From the NCBI RefSeq assembly GCF_014837155.1, contig NZ_JACYHA010000009.1, forward strand, positions 84,621 to 148,620: DNA of 64,000 bases. The letters are read 5' to 3'. This document shows positions 1 to 8,822 of the stretch, one piece after another. The translations under genes and the position numbers were made by a program. Within the stretch, counting starts at the first letter, position 1, and each line of letters starts with the position of its first letter. The notes beneath the pieces were generated by a model. The model was not told the origin of the DNA, searched no databases, and saw only the letters and a program-made list of their open reading frames with translations. This DNA is from Litchfieldia stipae (GTDB taxonomy: Bacteria; Bacillota; Bacilli; Bacillales; Bacillaceae_L).

Positions 1-93
1 TTGCCGTACCTCTTCCTCTGGTGTATACTGCAGCAAAATTTGACGGCATGGATCAAATATTAACTTCTTTCTACCGTTTTTATATATTTTCAT
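1..93 (-). CDS. Partial 5' end of a possible type I restriction HsdR-N-like protein
   Basis: Only the first 31 codons lie in the window; the gene continues past the left edge. The visible residues include F-D-P-C-R near 13-17 and T-P-E-E-E-V-R-Q at 24-31. They resemble the start of the HsdR N-terminal domain family, where a D-P-x-R stretch is followed by T-P-E-E-x-V-R-Q. The ATG lies inside the 3' end of the preceding minus-strand gene (14-nt overlap), with AAGGGAAG six bases upstream, so translation is probably coupled. The family call rests on a short motif and is inference. Confidence 0.45.
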   Translation of the reverse strand, partial: MKIYKNGRKKLIFDPCRQILLQYTPEEEVRQ

Positions 94-430
94 ATATTTC
101 TTCCCTTTTATAGAATTTAATTGGATAACGATCAACCATTCCTACATCTATAAATTCAACATATCCCATTGCCAGAAAACCTAACTCAGTTGTAATTGTT
201 GTATGAAGCTGCCTCGATATGTCATAAAGAATCACATTATCTTCAAAATCAGCAGAATGTAAAACAAGGAAAGTGGTTAGCATAGGCTCTTCTTTTTCCA
301 TGCTCTCATTTACAATGGCATACACTCCATATGGATTATTTTTAAATAATGCCTTCAATTCATTTTTGGTTAAATGATTATCAATAATTTCATATGTTTT
401 CTTCCGTATTGTTATATCCGCAGGAAACAT
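80..430 (-). CDS. Hypothetical protein, 116 aa
   Basis: I do not recognise the family. The open frame extends further upstream, but the ATG chosen here is preceded at eight bases by AAGGGG and gives a compact soluble protein with no membrane segment or signal peptide. The end (R-E-E-I-Y-E-N-I) overlaps the start of the next gene, which resembles an HsdR N-terminus, so the two probably form one operon. It diverges from the GIY-YIG gene at 542; the 110 bp between them must hold both promoters. Confidence 0.6.
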   Translation of the reverse strand: MFPADITIRKKTYEIIDNHLTKNELKALFKNNPYGVYAIVNESMEKEEPMLTTFLVLHSADFEDNVILYDISRQLHTTITTELGFLAMGYVEFIDVGMVDRYPIKFYKREEIYENI

Positions 431-541
431 TAAATCAACCCCTTCTAGGAATATTGTACCAAATCCAACAATTGAATTATGAATATTGGTATAATTTTTG
501 TAACAATAGATCTTCATATTTCCTAAATGGAGGAGAGCATA

Positions 542-1051
542 ATGCAAAAAAGAACTGTGAAACTAATCCAAATTGATTGGGAGGGTCCATTCATATTGAA
601 TGAGTTGAATCTCTTAACCGATGATTCTCATGACTATGGGATCTATCAAATCTACGGTAAACACTTAGTCTATGGGAAAGATGTTTTATTATATATAGGA
701 AAGGCTGACCAGCAAACAATTGGGAAGCGAGTGTCACAAGAAAATTGGTGGAATACAAACGATTCGAATCACCTTAAAATATATGCTGGACGATTGGCAG
801 GAAAAGACACTCCTCATGAAGAGATTTGGTCGAAGGAAATTGACCTAGCTGAAAAACTTTTGATCAATGTACATAAACCAGCATACAACTCAAAAAGCCT
901 CACTTCTATCCCAGATGCTGAGTTACAGGATATTCATATATTGAATTGGGGGGATTATCGGGACTTGCTTCCAGAGATTTCGGGGTTAAGATGGACCAGC
1001 AAATTAGACAACGATCATTATGAAATCTATGGCATCATCACGACCGAATAA
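542..1051 (+). CDS. GIY-YIG nuclease-like protein, 169 aa
   Basis: The N-terminal half carries the GIY-YIG signature: G-I-Y-Q-I-Y-G near residues 33-39, then V-L-L-Y-I-G-K-A about ten residues later, followed by a conserved Arg (G-K-R) on the next helix. This is the core of the GIY-YIG endonuclease fold, which cuts DNA with a metal ion. The C-terminal half is unassigned. The ATG is placed by a strong GGAGGAG six bases upstream. Its own DNA target and role are unknown; as accessory cargo beside a possible restriction-like gene, a nuclease role in element conflict is plausible but inferred. Confidence 0.7.
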   Translation: MQKRTVKLIQIDWEGPFILNELNLLTDDSHDYGIYQIYGKHLVYGKDVLLYIGKADQQTIGKRVSQENWWNTNDSNHLKIYAGRLAGKDTPHEEIWSKEIDLAEKLLINVHKPAYNSKSLTSIPDAELQDIHILNWGDYRDLLPEISGLRWTSKLDNDHYEIYGIITTE

Positions 1052-1246
1052 CTACTCATTTGTAAAATCACTAAATTTTTTATATGTGAAAGTTGTTATT
1101 TATGCAAACATCAATCCTATGTATGTTCAATAACTCAGAAATAACAAAGAAACGAAAGAAAAACTCACAGTCATTTAAAGGACAAAAGAATATTTCAAAA
1201 ACTATATTTTAATGATTAGAATATTACAGTTTTGTAGGAGGCTATT

Positions 1247-1912
1247 ATGGCTTTAAAATATAAATGTTTAATCTTGGACCACGATGATACAGGAGTAAAA
1301 AGCACACCAGATATACACTATCCATCATTTGTAGAGGCTCTTAAAGACTTGCGACCAAATGATAAACCTATTACCCTTGAAGATTTCGTTAGATACTGTT
1401 TCAATCCAGGTTTTTCTTCTTTATGTAAAGACATTATTAAATTCACAGAGGAAGAACAAAATCATCAGCAAGTGGTATGGAAAAAATATACCGAATCAAC
1501 TGTACCAGACTTCTATGAACTGTTTGTAGAGACTATTCAAGAATTTAAAAAACAAGGTGGAATTGTGACGGTGGTTTCTCATTCTGAGAGGAACCGAATT
1601 AAAAGAGACTATTCTATTCATTGTGGATTTGAGCCAGACGCAATCTTTGGATGGGAACTTCCAGAACATCAGAGAAAACCACATCCATATCCAATTAAGG
1701 AAATATTAAAACGATTTAATCTTAAAGTAACTGAAGCACTGATGTTGGATGACCTAAAACCCGGATTGGAGATGGCGAAAAGTTGTAATGTAGATTTTGC
1801 TGCTGCTGGATGGTCTCACAGTATTCCTGAAATCAAGGAACAAATGAAATCGAGATCAAAATATTACTTTGAAACAGTAGAACAATTTAATCAATTTATC
1901 TTGTGTAAATAA
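1247..1912 (+). CDS. HAD-superfamily hydrolase, 221 aa
   Basis: Haloacid-dehalogenase-like hydrolase. Motif I is D-H-D-D-T near residues 11-15 (nucleophile and general-acid Asp). Motif II is V-V-S-H-S, motif III is the Lys in R-K-P-H-P, and motif IV is M-L-D-D-L-K-P-G with paired acidic residues. The K-P-H-P plus L-D-D arrangement is that of phosphoglycolate-phosphatase-like members. GGAGG lies just upstream of the ATG. A strong hairpin follows the stop. The substrate cannot be told from sequence. It faces the tns operon tail to tail. Confidence 0.8.
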   Translation: MALKYKCLILDHDDTGVKSTPDIHYPSFVEALKDLRPNDKPITLEDFVRYCFNPGFSSLCKDIIKFTEEEQNHQQVVWKKYTESTVPDFYELFVETIQEFKKQGGIVTVVSHSERNRIKRDYSIHCGFEPDAIFGWELPEHQRKPHPYPIKEILKRFNLKVTEALMLDDLKPGLEMAKSCNVDFAAAGWSHSIPEIKEQMKSRSKYYFETVEQFNQFILCK

Positions 1913-1913
1913 C

Positions 1914-1944
1914 AAAACGCTGGGATTTTACTCCCAAGCGTTTT
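1914..1944. terminator. Bidirectional hairpin terminator between the HAD gene and tniQ
   Basis: Arms AAAACGCT(T)GGGA and TCCCAAGCGTTTT pair almost perfectly around a short loop, with T-rich flanks on both sides. It lies between convergent genes and can end both transcripts. Confidence 0.75.
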
Positions 1945-1977
1945 AAGTGCTAATTTATCTTATAAAAAACATGGCTT

Positions 1978-3807
1978 TTATAAATACGATTGAATAACAT
2001 CATTAACTTCTTCATAAAACTCTGCTTTAATAGCAGCTTTTCTTAACACCTTCCATGCCTTAATAACCTCTCCCTCCTCTTTCATCTTATTTATAACATG
2101 CTCTACTCTTCGTACACGAAAGTCCTTTTCTGATTCACAAACTTGTTCAATAAATGCCTTTGTTTCTGGTAGCCTATCCAAATGTTTTTCTAATAAGGCT
2201 CTTTCACCAATACCGTCTCCAAGTGTCTTAACCGTGATTCTTATTGGCTTATTACCAATGTTTCTAAGCTCAATTTCGACCATTTTTAACTTATTTAATA
2301 TTTCTTGATCCCTTTCCACCCAATTCACTCGGTTATATATAGATTTTTCATTTTGAGGATTCGGGGAATTTCTGTTTAGCCACTCTCTATCATGTCGGTA
2401 CAAGGAGGCGTATACCGCTGGGCTTAACCTTCTGAGTTCCGTCTTTGAAAGATTAGGGAAATTCTTTTGAAGTTGCAGCCATTCAAAACGACGTTCTTTT
2501 ACTAAATCATTCTTTTTAAAGGCTTCCCCATTTGGGGCAATTTTGGTATTCATTATCTTTTCATACTTAATCACCGTATTTGGGTCAACACCTAGCCGCC
2601 TAGCAATTTCACGATAACTCATGCCTTCCTCTATCAATGATTCAAGCTCTTTTTTCCAAAGGAAACCAAACTCCATTATTCGTGTATATTTGTAACGATC
2701 CTTTTTCTCTTTGTCCTTCCCCTTCCTAGTATAAGAAAATCCACAATTGGGACAAGTAAATCTCCCAATTGGTTTCTTTGTTTTCTCACACCTTCTGATC
2801 GTTACCGCTTCAATGATGCTCCTCCTATGTTCTGGACATATAACATTTAAACATGGCCAATTCGGTTGACCAAATGGATCATTTTCATGAGTAGTAGTTT
2901 CAAATACTGCATTCACATCCAAACCAAGGAAGTTTAGCAACAATATGTGATGATAAGGGTGAAAAGACTTTCGATGTTTACGAGAAATACTGGATAACCA
3001 TTGTCCATCATCCACATAGAGACTTTTCAATAATTGCTCAGAGTAATATTTTCGAAAGGCATCTTGCAACTTCTTCTGGTTCACCCGACCATTAAAGTTA
3101 GCAAATCCATTTTTGATTAAATGATGACGGTAAAATCCAGTAAAGTGGGAAAAGGACTGAGATTGATATTGTCTATTTAGTAAATATTCAGCCTGAATGA
3201 TGACATCCCTTAACTGTTGTAGAGCATCTCCATTTATTATCTTCACTTTGCTCAAATCACAGCTACTTGTAGTCGGCAATATGAAAGCATGTTTATTAGA
3301 ATGGATAATTGGTACCTTACTATCCTCTAACCATAACCCATGTTTTGAACAAATGAGCTGCCCAGGTAATTGGTGTATACGGTGCCAGTACAACTCACCA
3401 TACATAGAAAGATCTTCTTTAGCACATTCAGAACAATATTTTAGATATTGATTTTGAGGAATAGCACTTGCCATAATCCCCGATTGCATGTAAATTCTCT
3501 TTCCGTCATCACTTATCATAGATTCATAAATGGATTGAGCCTTTTCTGTTGGTAAGAACACTGTATAAAACGGGTACATCGTATGTGCCTCTATAAGTGC
3601 CTGTGCAGTTAAGGTCGTGTTTTGTGGTAAATGCTGAACAAGAGATTTAATCCCTGATGGCAAAAATGCTGTAGCACTTATCGTCCTCTTACCAAACAAG
3701 TCTTCCAAGGTATGTTTCCAAAAGACATTACCAGATCTGATGTGATAACGGGCAATGATACTATATAAAAGCTCATCTGGATACGGTGTTGGAAATTGTA
3801 TAATCAT
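1978..3807 (-). CDS. tnsD: TniQ/TnsD-family target-selection protein of a Tn7-like element
   Basis: At 609 aa it has the length of TnsD-type TniQ proteins, which bind the target DNA (classically the 3' end of glmS) and recruit TnsC. The N-terminus has the family signature F-P-x-P-Y-P-D-E-L-L-Y-S-I-I-A-R-Y-H. A zinc-binding set follows (C-S-E-C near 137-140, then H-R-I-H-Q-L-P-G-Q-L-I-C-S-K-H-G). A second Cys cluster (C-P-N-C-G near 355) precedes a helix-turn-helix (Y-R-E-I-A-R-R-L-G-V-D, about 400). It is last in the operon, starting in an ATGA overlap with tnsC. No TnsE gene is visible. That it recognises glmS is supported by the element ends found beside glmS, but is not shown directly. Confidence 0.9.
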   Translation of the reverse strand: MIIQFPTPYPDELLYSIIARYHIRSGNVFWKHTLEDLFGKRTISATAFLPSGIKSLVQHLPQNTTLTAQALIEAHTMYPFYTVFLPTEKAQSIYESMISDDGKRIYMQSGIMASAIPQNQYLKYCSECAKEDLSMYGELYWHRIHQLPGQLICSKHGLWLEDSKVPIIHSNKHAFILPTTSSCDLSKVKIINGDALQQLRDVIIQAEYLLNRQYQSQSFSHFTGFYRHHLIKNGFANFNGRVNQKKLQDAFRKYYSEQLLKSLYVDDGQWLSSISRKHRKSFHPYHHILLLNFLGLDVNAVFETTTHENDPFGQPNWPCLNVICPEHRRSIIEAVTIRRCEKTKKPIGRFTCPNCGFSYTRKGKDKEKKDRYKYTRIMEFGFLWKKELESLIEEGMSYREIARRLGVDPNTVIKYEKIMNTKIAPNGEAFKKNDLVKERRFEWLQLQKNFPNLSKTELRRLSPAVYASLYRHDREWLNRNSPNPQNEKSIYNRVNWVERDQEILNKLKMVEIELRNIGNKPIRITVKTLGDGIGERALLEKHLDRLPETKAFIEQVCESEKDFRVRRVEHVINKMKEEGEVIKAWKVLRKAAIKAEFYEEVNDVIQSYL

Positions 3808-5423
3808 GATACATCACGCTCTGGATAATCTTGCTTTATTACACCAGCATTTTGTAAAGCATGATACGCAGTTAATTGTTGTTCTTTACCTTGTTTTATA
3901 ATAGTTCTTAGGTCATTTTCATTTACTACATCATTACTTTTCTCAGTATTATTTAATAACAGGAAAGCATCCTTTACGATTAGAAGGAGATCCTGAGATT
4001 GATTGCTATTGCTTTCTGAAACAACTCTTTGTACAGTATCACTAGCAACTTCGTTATCAATTCCAAGCATACTTAAATGGAAAACAGCATCATCCAGTAA
4101 TTTTGATTGTTCATTTTTTCGTTTTACTCCTTCTTTTAGGGAATCCATCACTTGTTTTTGATTAACTATAATTTGTTCTTGTTCCATGAAATCCTCAATG
4201 TTCGGTAGTATCAAATCATCGTATTTTGCTAATTTACTAAAGTCTTTACTCTTTAGTGTTTGCAGCATCGGTTGGACCATTTTTAATTCCTCTTGAGCAA
4301 CTTGTTTGATTAAAGGAACCGTTACTTTTTCCTTACCACTGCTAATGGCACGTAGTTGGACCATCATGTAGAGCTTAATGGCGATGTCGGCAACTCCCTG
4401 AGACTCAGAATATAATGTTGAAGAAAGCTCTTCAGTAAGAGAAACTTCTTCATTTGTCCATTGATATTTCCACATCCCCTCAATAAATAAATCCCAAACA
4501 GCATCCTCTTCAAAGCGATCCCACATAACATTCCCCATATTAGTGCTCCTTCGTGCTTGTCTAAACTGAGATTGCAAAACATCCATAGCCTTTGGAGTTC
4601 CGACCATAATAAGTGGGATATTTATCGTATTAATCAAGGCAGTAAAGAAATTTAATACTTGTGTGGATCTGGAGCTTTTCACGCCCTTTAGATGCTGTAA
4701 CTCATCTAAAAACAGCATACCTAGGTTAATATTCTTAGCAATTTGAGCCATGATGGGCATTAACTGACTGGTCGACAATCTACTATTCGCATATCTATTA
4801 AAGTAATTCGAGCCTAGCAATAGATCAACTTGATACATAAAATCATAAATGATAGTTTTTACTGAACCATCAAAGGGGGTCTCGATTTTTAAATATGTAA
4901 CTTGAAAATGGTTTAATGGTTTACCATTGTACGAAACATGAGAAATCACTTGTGGAATGGTTTGCAATATCCTCTGTAAAGTTCGGGTTTTACCTACACC
5001 TGAAACACCTACTATACTAAGAGTCTGGCCTGTTTGGATGATTGAGTTATCAAAAGATTTATTCTGTATGTTGTTCCAGTTATCCACAAATCCCTGTGCA
5101 TAAGTTCCACTTACAGGATTTCGATAAATATAGCCAGATCTAATTAACCGTGAAATTGATGACTCTATTTTTAGATGGATGGGGATGGCTTGAAAGTAAT
5201 GCAGTAACCTAGAAATCAAATGTACCCGTTTATGGTTTTCCAAATTTCTTTCTTCCTTGTTGTAATGTGGATACATACATAAATGATCTATTATCTCTTC
5301 CTGAGAATAAATCGGGGGCAAAGCCTCAATAAGAGGATTGCCTTGATATTCTAAAATTTCCTGTTCCCTATATTCAGCAACTTGAGCCTTTGTCCCATTA
5401 TTTAATTCAACTATCTCCATCAT
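3804..5423 (-). CDS. tnsC: TnsC-family AAA+ ATPase
   Basis: The 539-aa protein is the regulator that links target-bound TniQ to the TnsAB transposase. The Walker A motif is G-V-S-G-V-G-K-T-R (about 140-148). The Walker B motif is M-L-F-L-D-E-L-Q-H-L (about 240), followed by sensor residues in P-L-I-M-V-G-T-P-K-A. The C-terminal third is helical and charged, as expected for contacts with TnsA/TnsB. The start (two adjacent ATGs) overlaps the tnsB stop by 17 nt with AGGAAG upstream, so it is translationally coupled. Confidence 0.92.
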   Translation of the reverse strand: MMEIVELNNGTKAQVAEYREQEILEYQGNPLIEALPPIYSQEEIIDHLCMYPHYNKEERNLENHKRVHLISRLLHYFQAIPIHLKIESSISRLIRSGYIYRNPVSGTYAQGFVDNWNNIQNKSFDNSIIQTGQTLSIVGVSGVGKTRTLQRILQTIPQVISHVSYNGKPLNHFQVTYLKIETPFDGSVKTIIYDFMYQVDLLLGSNYFNRYANSRLSTSQLMPIMAQIAKNINLGMLFLDELQHLKGVKSSRSTQVLNFFTALINTINIPLIMVGTPKAMDVLQSQFRQARRSTNMGNVMWDRFEEDAVWDLFIEGMWKYQWTNEEVSLTEELSSTLYSESQGVADIAIKLYMMVQLRAISSGKEKVTVPLIKQVAQEELKMVQPMLQTLKSKDFSKLAKYDDLILPNIEDFMEQEQIIVNQKQVMDSLKEGVKRKNEQSKLLDDAVFHLSMLGIDNEVASDTVQRVVSESNSNQSQDLLLIVKDAFLLLNNTEKSNDVVNENDLRTIIKQGKEQQLTAYHALQNAGVIKQDYPERDVS

Positions 5424-7533
5424 TAAGCACTTCCTTCTGCTTTTTACGAAATATATCTAAACCATTTTTTGGTTCAATAGGAGAGCTAACTGACTTTGTC
5501 ACTTCCTGATTAATTACTAAAACATTATTAGCTCCTGGCTTTCCTTTCATTGTCTCCCGCTCTATTTGACGATTTTCTCTTATATTCTTTATATCTTTAG
5601 GTACCTTACTATTTAGAGTTTGGCTTTTGGCTTCTTCCTTCGCCTGTTTAACAATTTCTTCTATATCCTGAGCAAGCTGAATCGCTCCATTCATACCACC
5701 TTCCTCAAAATCGGTTTCTTGTTGCCGCCTATTTTCCTTGAAGCTAACTATCTCTTCCAATTTTGCATTGTGATACATTTCATATTGTTCAATTAAAGAA
5801 CAGACTTCATATTTCAGCCTATCTATCCGAATATAAATATTTGCCATACTTTGAGGATCATAATGTACATCTATTTTCCAGTTTCCTTGAATACGAGCTT
5901 TAGAAAACCATCGTTCTTTTACTGCTTTAGGGCATGTATAATAAAGACCACAAAAGTGTATTCCTCTTGGGTTCACGGTTGCTTGAGATTTTGGATAGAT
6001 ATTGCTTCTAATTGCATCTAAAGGCATAGTCCTTAGCAAACCTGTCCCTTTACGTAGTCCCCAATTAAAAATTTCTATCGGTATAGGAGGAACCTTTTCT
6101 TCTATCATACTTTGAGTTAAAGGATAGTCTGATAGATAATTATGATTGTTATAATATAGAACGGTGCGGACTAAAACCTGAGTGTATTCTTTTAGGTTTA
6201 GCACCGCTTTTTTTCTATAATCTTGTCCACCACGTTTCATATAATCCTTTTGTACAGCCCCTGGAAGAAAAGGAGACAGATGGTTTTGCAGAATACTAAA
6301 GAAAACCTCACAAGTTCCTTTTAGCTCTGGGCGATAACTTCCAGTATTCTGTATTTTAATGTTCAGATCCTCTACCACTTGCGTCAATTCATTAGAAATC
6401 AATTCACTTCCACGATCTGCTAAAATGGTATGTGGAAGGTAATGAATAGGCCACTCATTTTCATCAATATCCATATCTAGTGTTCGTTTGCAAAAGTCCT
6501 TTTTATTTGCAAAAGTGTTAGCAAGGGCGATCCTCAAAGTATTACCTGACATATTTTCGATGCCAGCATATACTGACACGATACATCTGGAGAAAATATC
6601 CACTGTTAAATAGATTAAGGGACGGCCAATTACATTATTCCTATCCAAACTTGAAACCAAGTATATATCACCTACTGTTCCGTCAATGGCATATGTACCA
6701 ATCCCCATCGAATCTTCCGTTGCTGACCCGGTAATGCCACGATAGTTTTGTAGAAATTCTCTCCTTCCTTCCCTTTTATGAATGGCATCCTCTGGCTTGT
6801 ACAGTTTCCGATACCAATAATAGAATTGATCATATGAAATGATGGGCTTTTTAACGTCTAACACCTTATAATTGGACTTTTCATCCTTTACGGAGAAATA
6901 TTCTTTCAACATTTGTTGATAGGCATATTTTAATGAAGGCTTCGAACGGATAAAGTAATACTTTTCTAGGCTTATTCTAATGATTTTCTTCCATTCATCA
7001 TTTATTGATTCCCTTTTAATAGAAGAAGAATATACTGATGGCCTTCCAGTTTTCTTTGAGTAAACCCGCTCACCAGTTTGCTGGATGCCACAACTATAGT
7101 AGTCAGGTAATAGAGCGTTTTTAACCATACCTCTTGACCAAAACCTTTTTAGATAATGACGAACTGTTTTTGAGGTAATTCCAAACTCCTTACTTGCAGT
7201 TTTAATTAATCCTGCCCTACGTTTCGGAATAAAGATATTAGGTATTAAATAGATTTGATTAATCACCTTCCATGCTCTTTCACGTTTTTCTATTTCTGTT
7301 TCTGATAGATTTCCTTCATCTACATGAATAGCCCAGGGGTCATGATCAACCTTTACAATCTCATCACTTTCAATGGATAACTCTATATTGTGTATTTCCT
7401 CACTATATGGAAAAGATGGTGGATCAATGTTAACTAGATAACAAAGGTCATGCTCATTATCAATCCAAACTATTCTCTGTATCTGATTTTCATTTTGTTT
7501 GTTTTGCAACAGATCATTAATTGCCAACTGCAT
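5407..7533 (-). CDS. tnsB: TnsB-family DDE transposase
   Basis: The 708-aa protein binds element ends and performs 3' strand cleavage and joining. N-terminal HTH segments (around 95-135) are followed by an rve/DDE core: first Asp in Y-A-I-D-G-T-V-G-D-I-Y-L-V (about 280), second Asp in L-A-D-R-G-S-E-L (about 372), and Glu in P-E-L-K-G-T-C-E-V-F-F about 35 residues later. A Mu-type beta-barrel C-terminus follows. All three catalytic residues are present, so this subunit looks intact. Its start overlaps the tnsA stop by 17 nt. Confidence 0.93.
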   Translation of the reverse strand: MQLAINDLLQNKQNENQIQRIVWIDNEHDLCYLVNIDPPSFPYSEEIHNIELSIESDEIVKVDHDPWAIHVDEGNLSETEIEKRERAWKVINQIYLIPNIFIPKRRAGLIKTASKEFGITSKTVRHYLKRFWSRGMVKNALLPDYYSCGIQQTGERVYSKKTGRPSVYSSSIKRESINDEWKKIIRISLEKYYFIRSKPSLKYAYQQMLKEYFSVKDEKSNYKVLDVKKPIISYDQFYYWYRKLYKPEDAIHKREGRREFLQNYRGITGSATEDSMGIGTYAIDGTVGDIYLVSSLDRNNVIGRPLIYLTVDIFSRCIVSVYAGIENMSGNTLRIALANTFANKKDFCKRTLDMDIDENEWPIHYLPHTILADRGSELISNELTQVVEDLNIKIQNTGSYRPELKGTCEVFFSILQNHLSPFLPGAVQKDYMKRGGQDYRKKAVLNLKEYTQVLVRTVLYYNNHNYLSDYPLTQSMIEEKVPPIPIEIFNWGLRKGTGLLRTMPLDAIRSNIYPKSQATVNPRGIHFCGLYYTCPKAVKERWFSKARIQGNWKIDVHYDPQSMANIYIRIDRLKYEVCSLIEQYEMYHNAKLEEIVSFKENRRQQETDFEEGGMNGAIQLAQDIEEIVKQAKEEAKSQTLNSKVPKDIKNIRENRQIERETMKGKPGANNVLVINQEVTKSVSSPIEPKNGLDIFRKKQKEVLNDGDS

Positions 7534-8365
7534 GCTTTACTTCACCACCCTGTTCATTTGAAACTTCGACATGGTAATCTCCAATTTGATTTGTTAAATA
7601 GATTTTCTTGGTTAAATCCATTTTTACTTCTTTAATCGCTATCAGATGTTTAAACAGAATCAGCCCCAAACCTTCATCTAATTGATATGTTTTCTCTATT
7701 CTGGTAAACATTCTTTGAAAGGTTTCGGAGGGATTCGACAAATACTCAAACATATCTGTTTTTAGAAAAGCTAAATTAGAAATTAAGTCTGGGTAATCTC
7801 GAATATCATAGGCATTTAATGCCCAACCAATATTTCTCGCTAATTGCCTATTAATTTCCTTTTCTGTGACAATTCCAAAATCAATACCATTTTTTTCGAA
7901 ATACCTTCTTTGCAACTCCATCCTCTGAATTGTTGACTTTTTTTCAAGCTCTTGTGATTGTTTAATTATTCTTGCTTGATAAAATGGCTCACCCTTATTT
8001 CCTTTCCTTGTAACCAAAAAGGAAACTGTAAAGATATGTGGAACTTGAGTCTTCAAATCAAACAACTTTTTTACAAGATCCTCATCCACTGATAGATTCT
8101 GGTCGTGAAAATCCAATAGAGGGTACTGCTCACGTATGTCAATTACTTGATCGTCAAATTCCAAAAGGTAGAAGTAATATAGCTGCAAATCACTTAACAA
8201 ATGATGAACTCTTTGAGTAGTAACACTCCCAAATATTCTTGAGCTTCTACTTTTACTACTAATATCCTGAACCAGTAGCCAGGGTTTATAGTCTTTTCCT
8301 ATTCCTTGACCACGTTTTTCCTTTAGAAATCTATTGATCGTTGTTTCGTTCCATTCTCTAATCAT
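7517..8365 (-). CDS. tnsA: TnsA-family endonuclease subunit with altered active site
   Basis: TnsA cuts the 5' ends so that Tn7 leaves by cut-and-paste. The fold is recognisable: V-I-D-I-R-E-Q-Y-P-L-L (catalytic Glu strand), then a core strand, a Lys-containing strand (R-I-I-K), and M-E-L-Q-R-R-Y-F leading into G-I-V-T-E-K-E-I and the C-terminal TnsC-binding part. In known TnsA proteins the core strand reads T-T-D-F-L; here it is T-V-S-F-L, so the catalytic Asp seems replaced by Ser. The start is chosen at the ATG after GGGGGA (seven bases), inside the 3' end of the AraC-like gene. The longer frame upstream lacks a good ribosome site. Confidence 0.85.
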   Translation of the reverse strand: MIREWNETTINRFLKEKRGQGIGKDYKPWLLVQDISSKSRSSRIFGSVTTQRVHHLLSDLQLYYFYLLEFDDQVIDIREQYPLLDFHDQNLSVDEDLVKKLFDLKTQVPHIFTVSFLVTRKGNKGEPFYQARIIKQSQELEKKSTIQRMELQRRYFEKNGIDFGIVTEKEINRQLARNIGWALNAYDIRDYPDLISNLAFLKTDMFEYLSNPSETFQRMFTRIEKTYQLDEGLGLILFKHLIAIKEVKMDLTKKIYLTNQIGDYHVEVSNEQGGEVKHAVGN

Positions 8366-8711
8366 TTGATATTCCCCCATTCCCTCTTTCTTGAAGAACA
8401 ATGTGCACATTTTCAATTGCTGAATCAACAGTTATTTTGAATTCACATTTAAAAAGGTTAGAGAACTCATACCAACTATTAAATGGAGAATAATTTTTAT
8501 CCTGTGGATTGTTGGTGTAACATAACTCATCTTTTATTAAAGTTAATTGCCTACGAATTAAATAACGCAAGAACTGCATACCTGTAACTCTTTGGAATTC
8601 AACCGAAAAATTCGCAAAAGAATATCCCGTTAATTTCTCCACATGCTTATTGCAAATTTCATCGTGATAATGCTCATCAATGTATTGAATGACAGCATTA
8701 ATTTTATCCAT
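8358..8711 (-). CDS. AraC-type HTH protein, first gene of the tns operon
   Basis: The 117-aa protein starts with an AraC/XylS DNA-binding half: I-N-A-V-I-Q-Y-I-D-E-H-Y near 4-15, then V-E-K-L-T-G-Y-S-F-A-N-F-S-V-E-F-Q-R-V-T-G-M-Q, the usual second-helix region, and F-L-R-Y-L-I-R-R-Q-L. It is much shorter than full AraC regulators and has no sensor domain. Its stop codon overlaps the tnsA start by 8 nt, so it is made together with the transposition proteins. Control of tns expression, or a DNA-bending role at the ends, is inference. Confidence 0.7.
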   Translation of the reverse strand: MDKINAVIQYIDEHYHDEICNKHVEKLTGYSFANFSVEFQRVTGMQFLRYLIRRQLTLIKDELCYTNNPQDKNYSPFNSWYEFSNLFKCEFKITVDSAIENVHIVLQERGNGGISND

Positions 8712-8734
8712 CGTAAAATTTCCCTCCTTAAATA

Positions 8735-8822
8735 GAAAAAGGCATTTGTTGCATTGACTTTTGTCAAAACGGATTGTTTTTTTTCTCCGAATAACAAAGT
8801 CAGCAACAAATGCCTATTTTTT
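8735..8822. terminator. Long inverted repeat between integrase and tns operon
   Basis: Arms AGGCATTTGTTGC and GCAACAAATGCCT (13 bp, perfect) enclose a second pairing (TGACTTTTGT with ACAAAGTCA). Runs of A on the left and T on the right make it a terminator on both strands. It lies just after the recombinase stop and before the AraC-like gene, and contains the 14-bp palindrome TTGACTTTTGTCAA. Confidence 0.65.
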
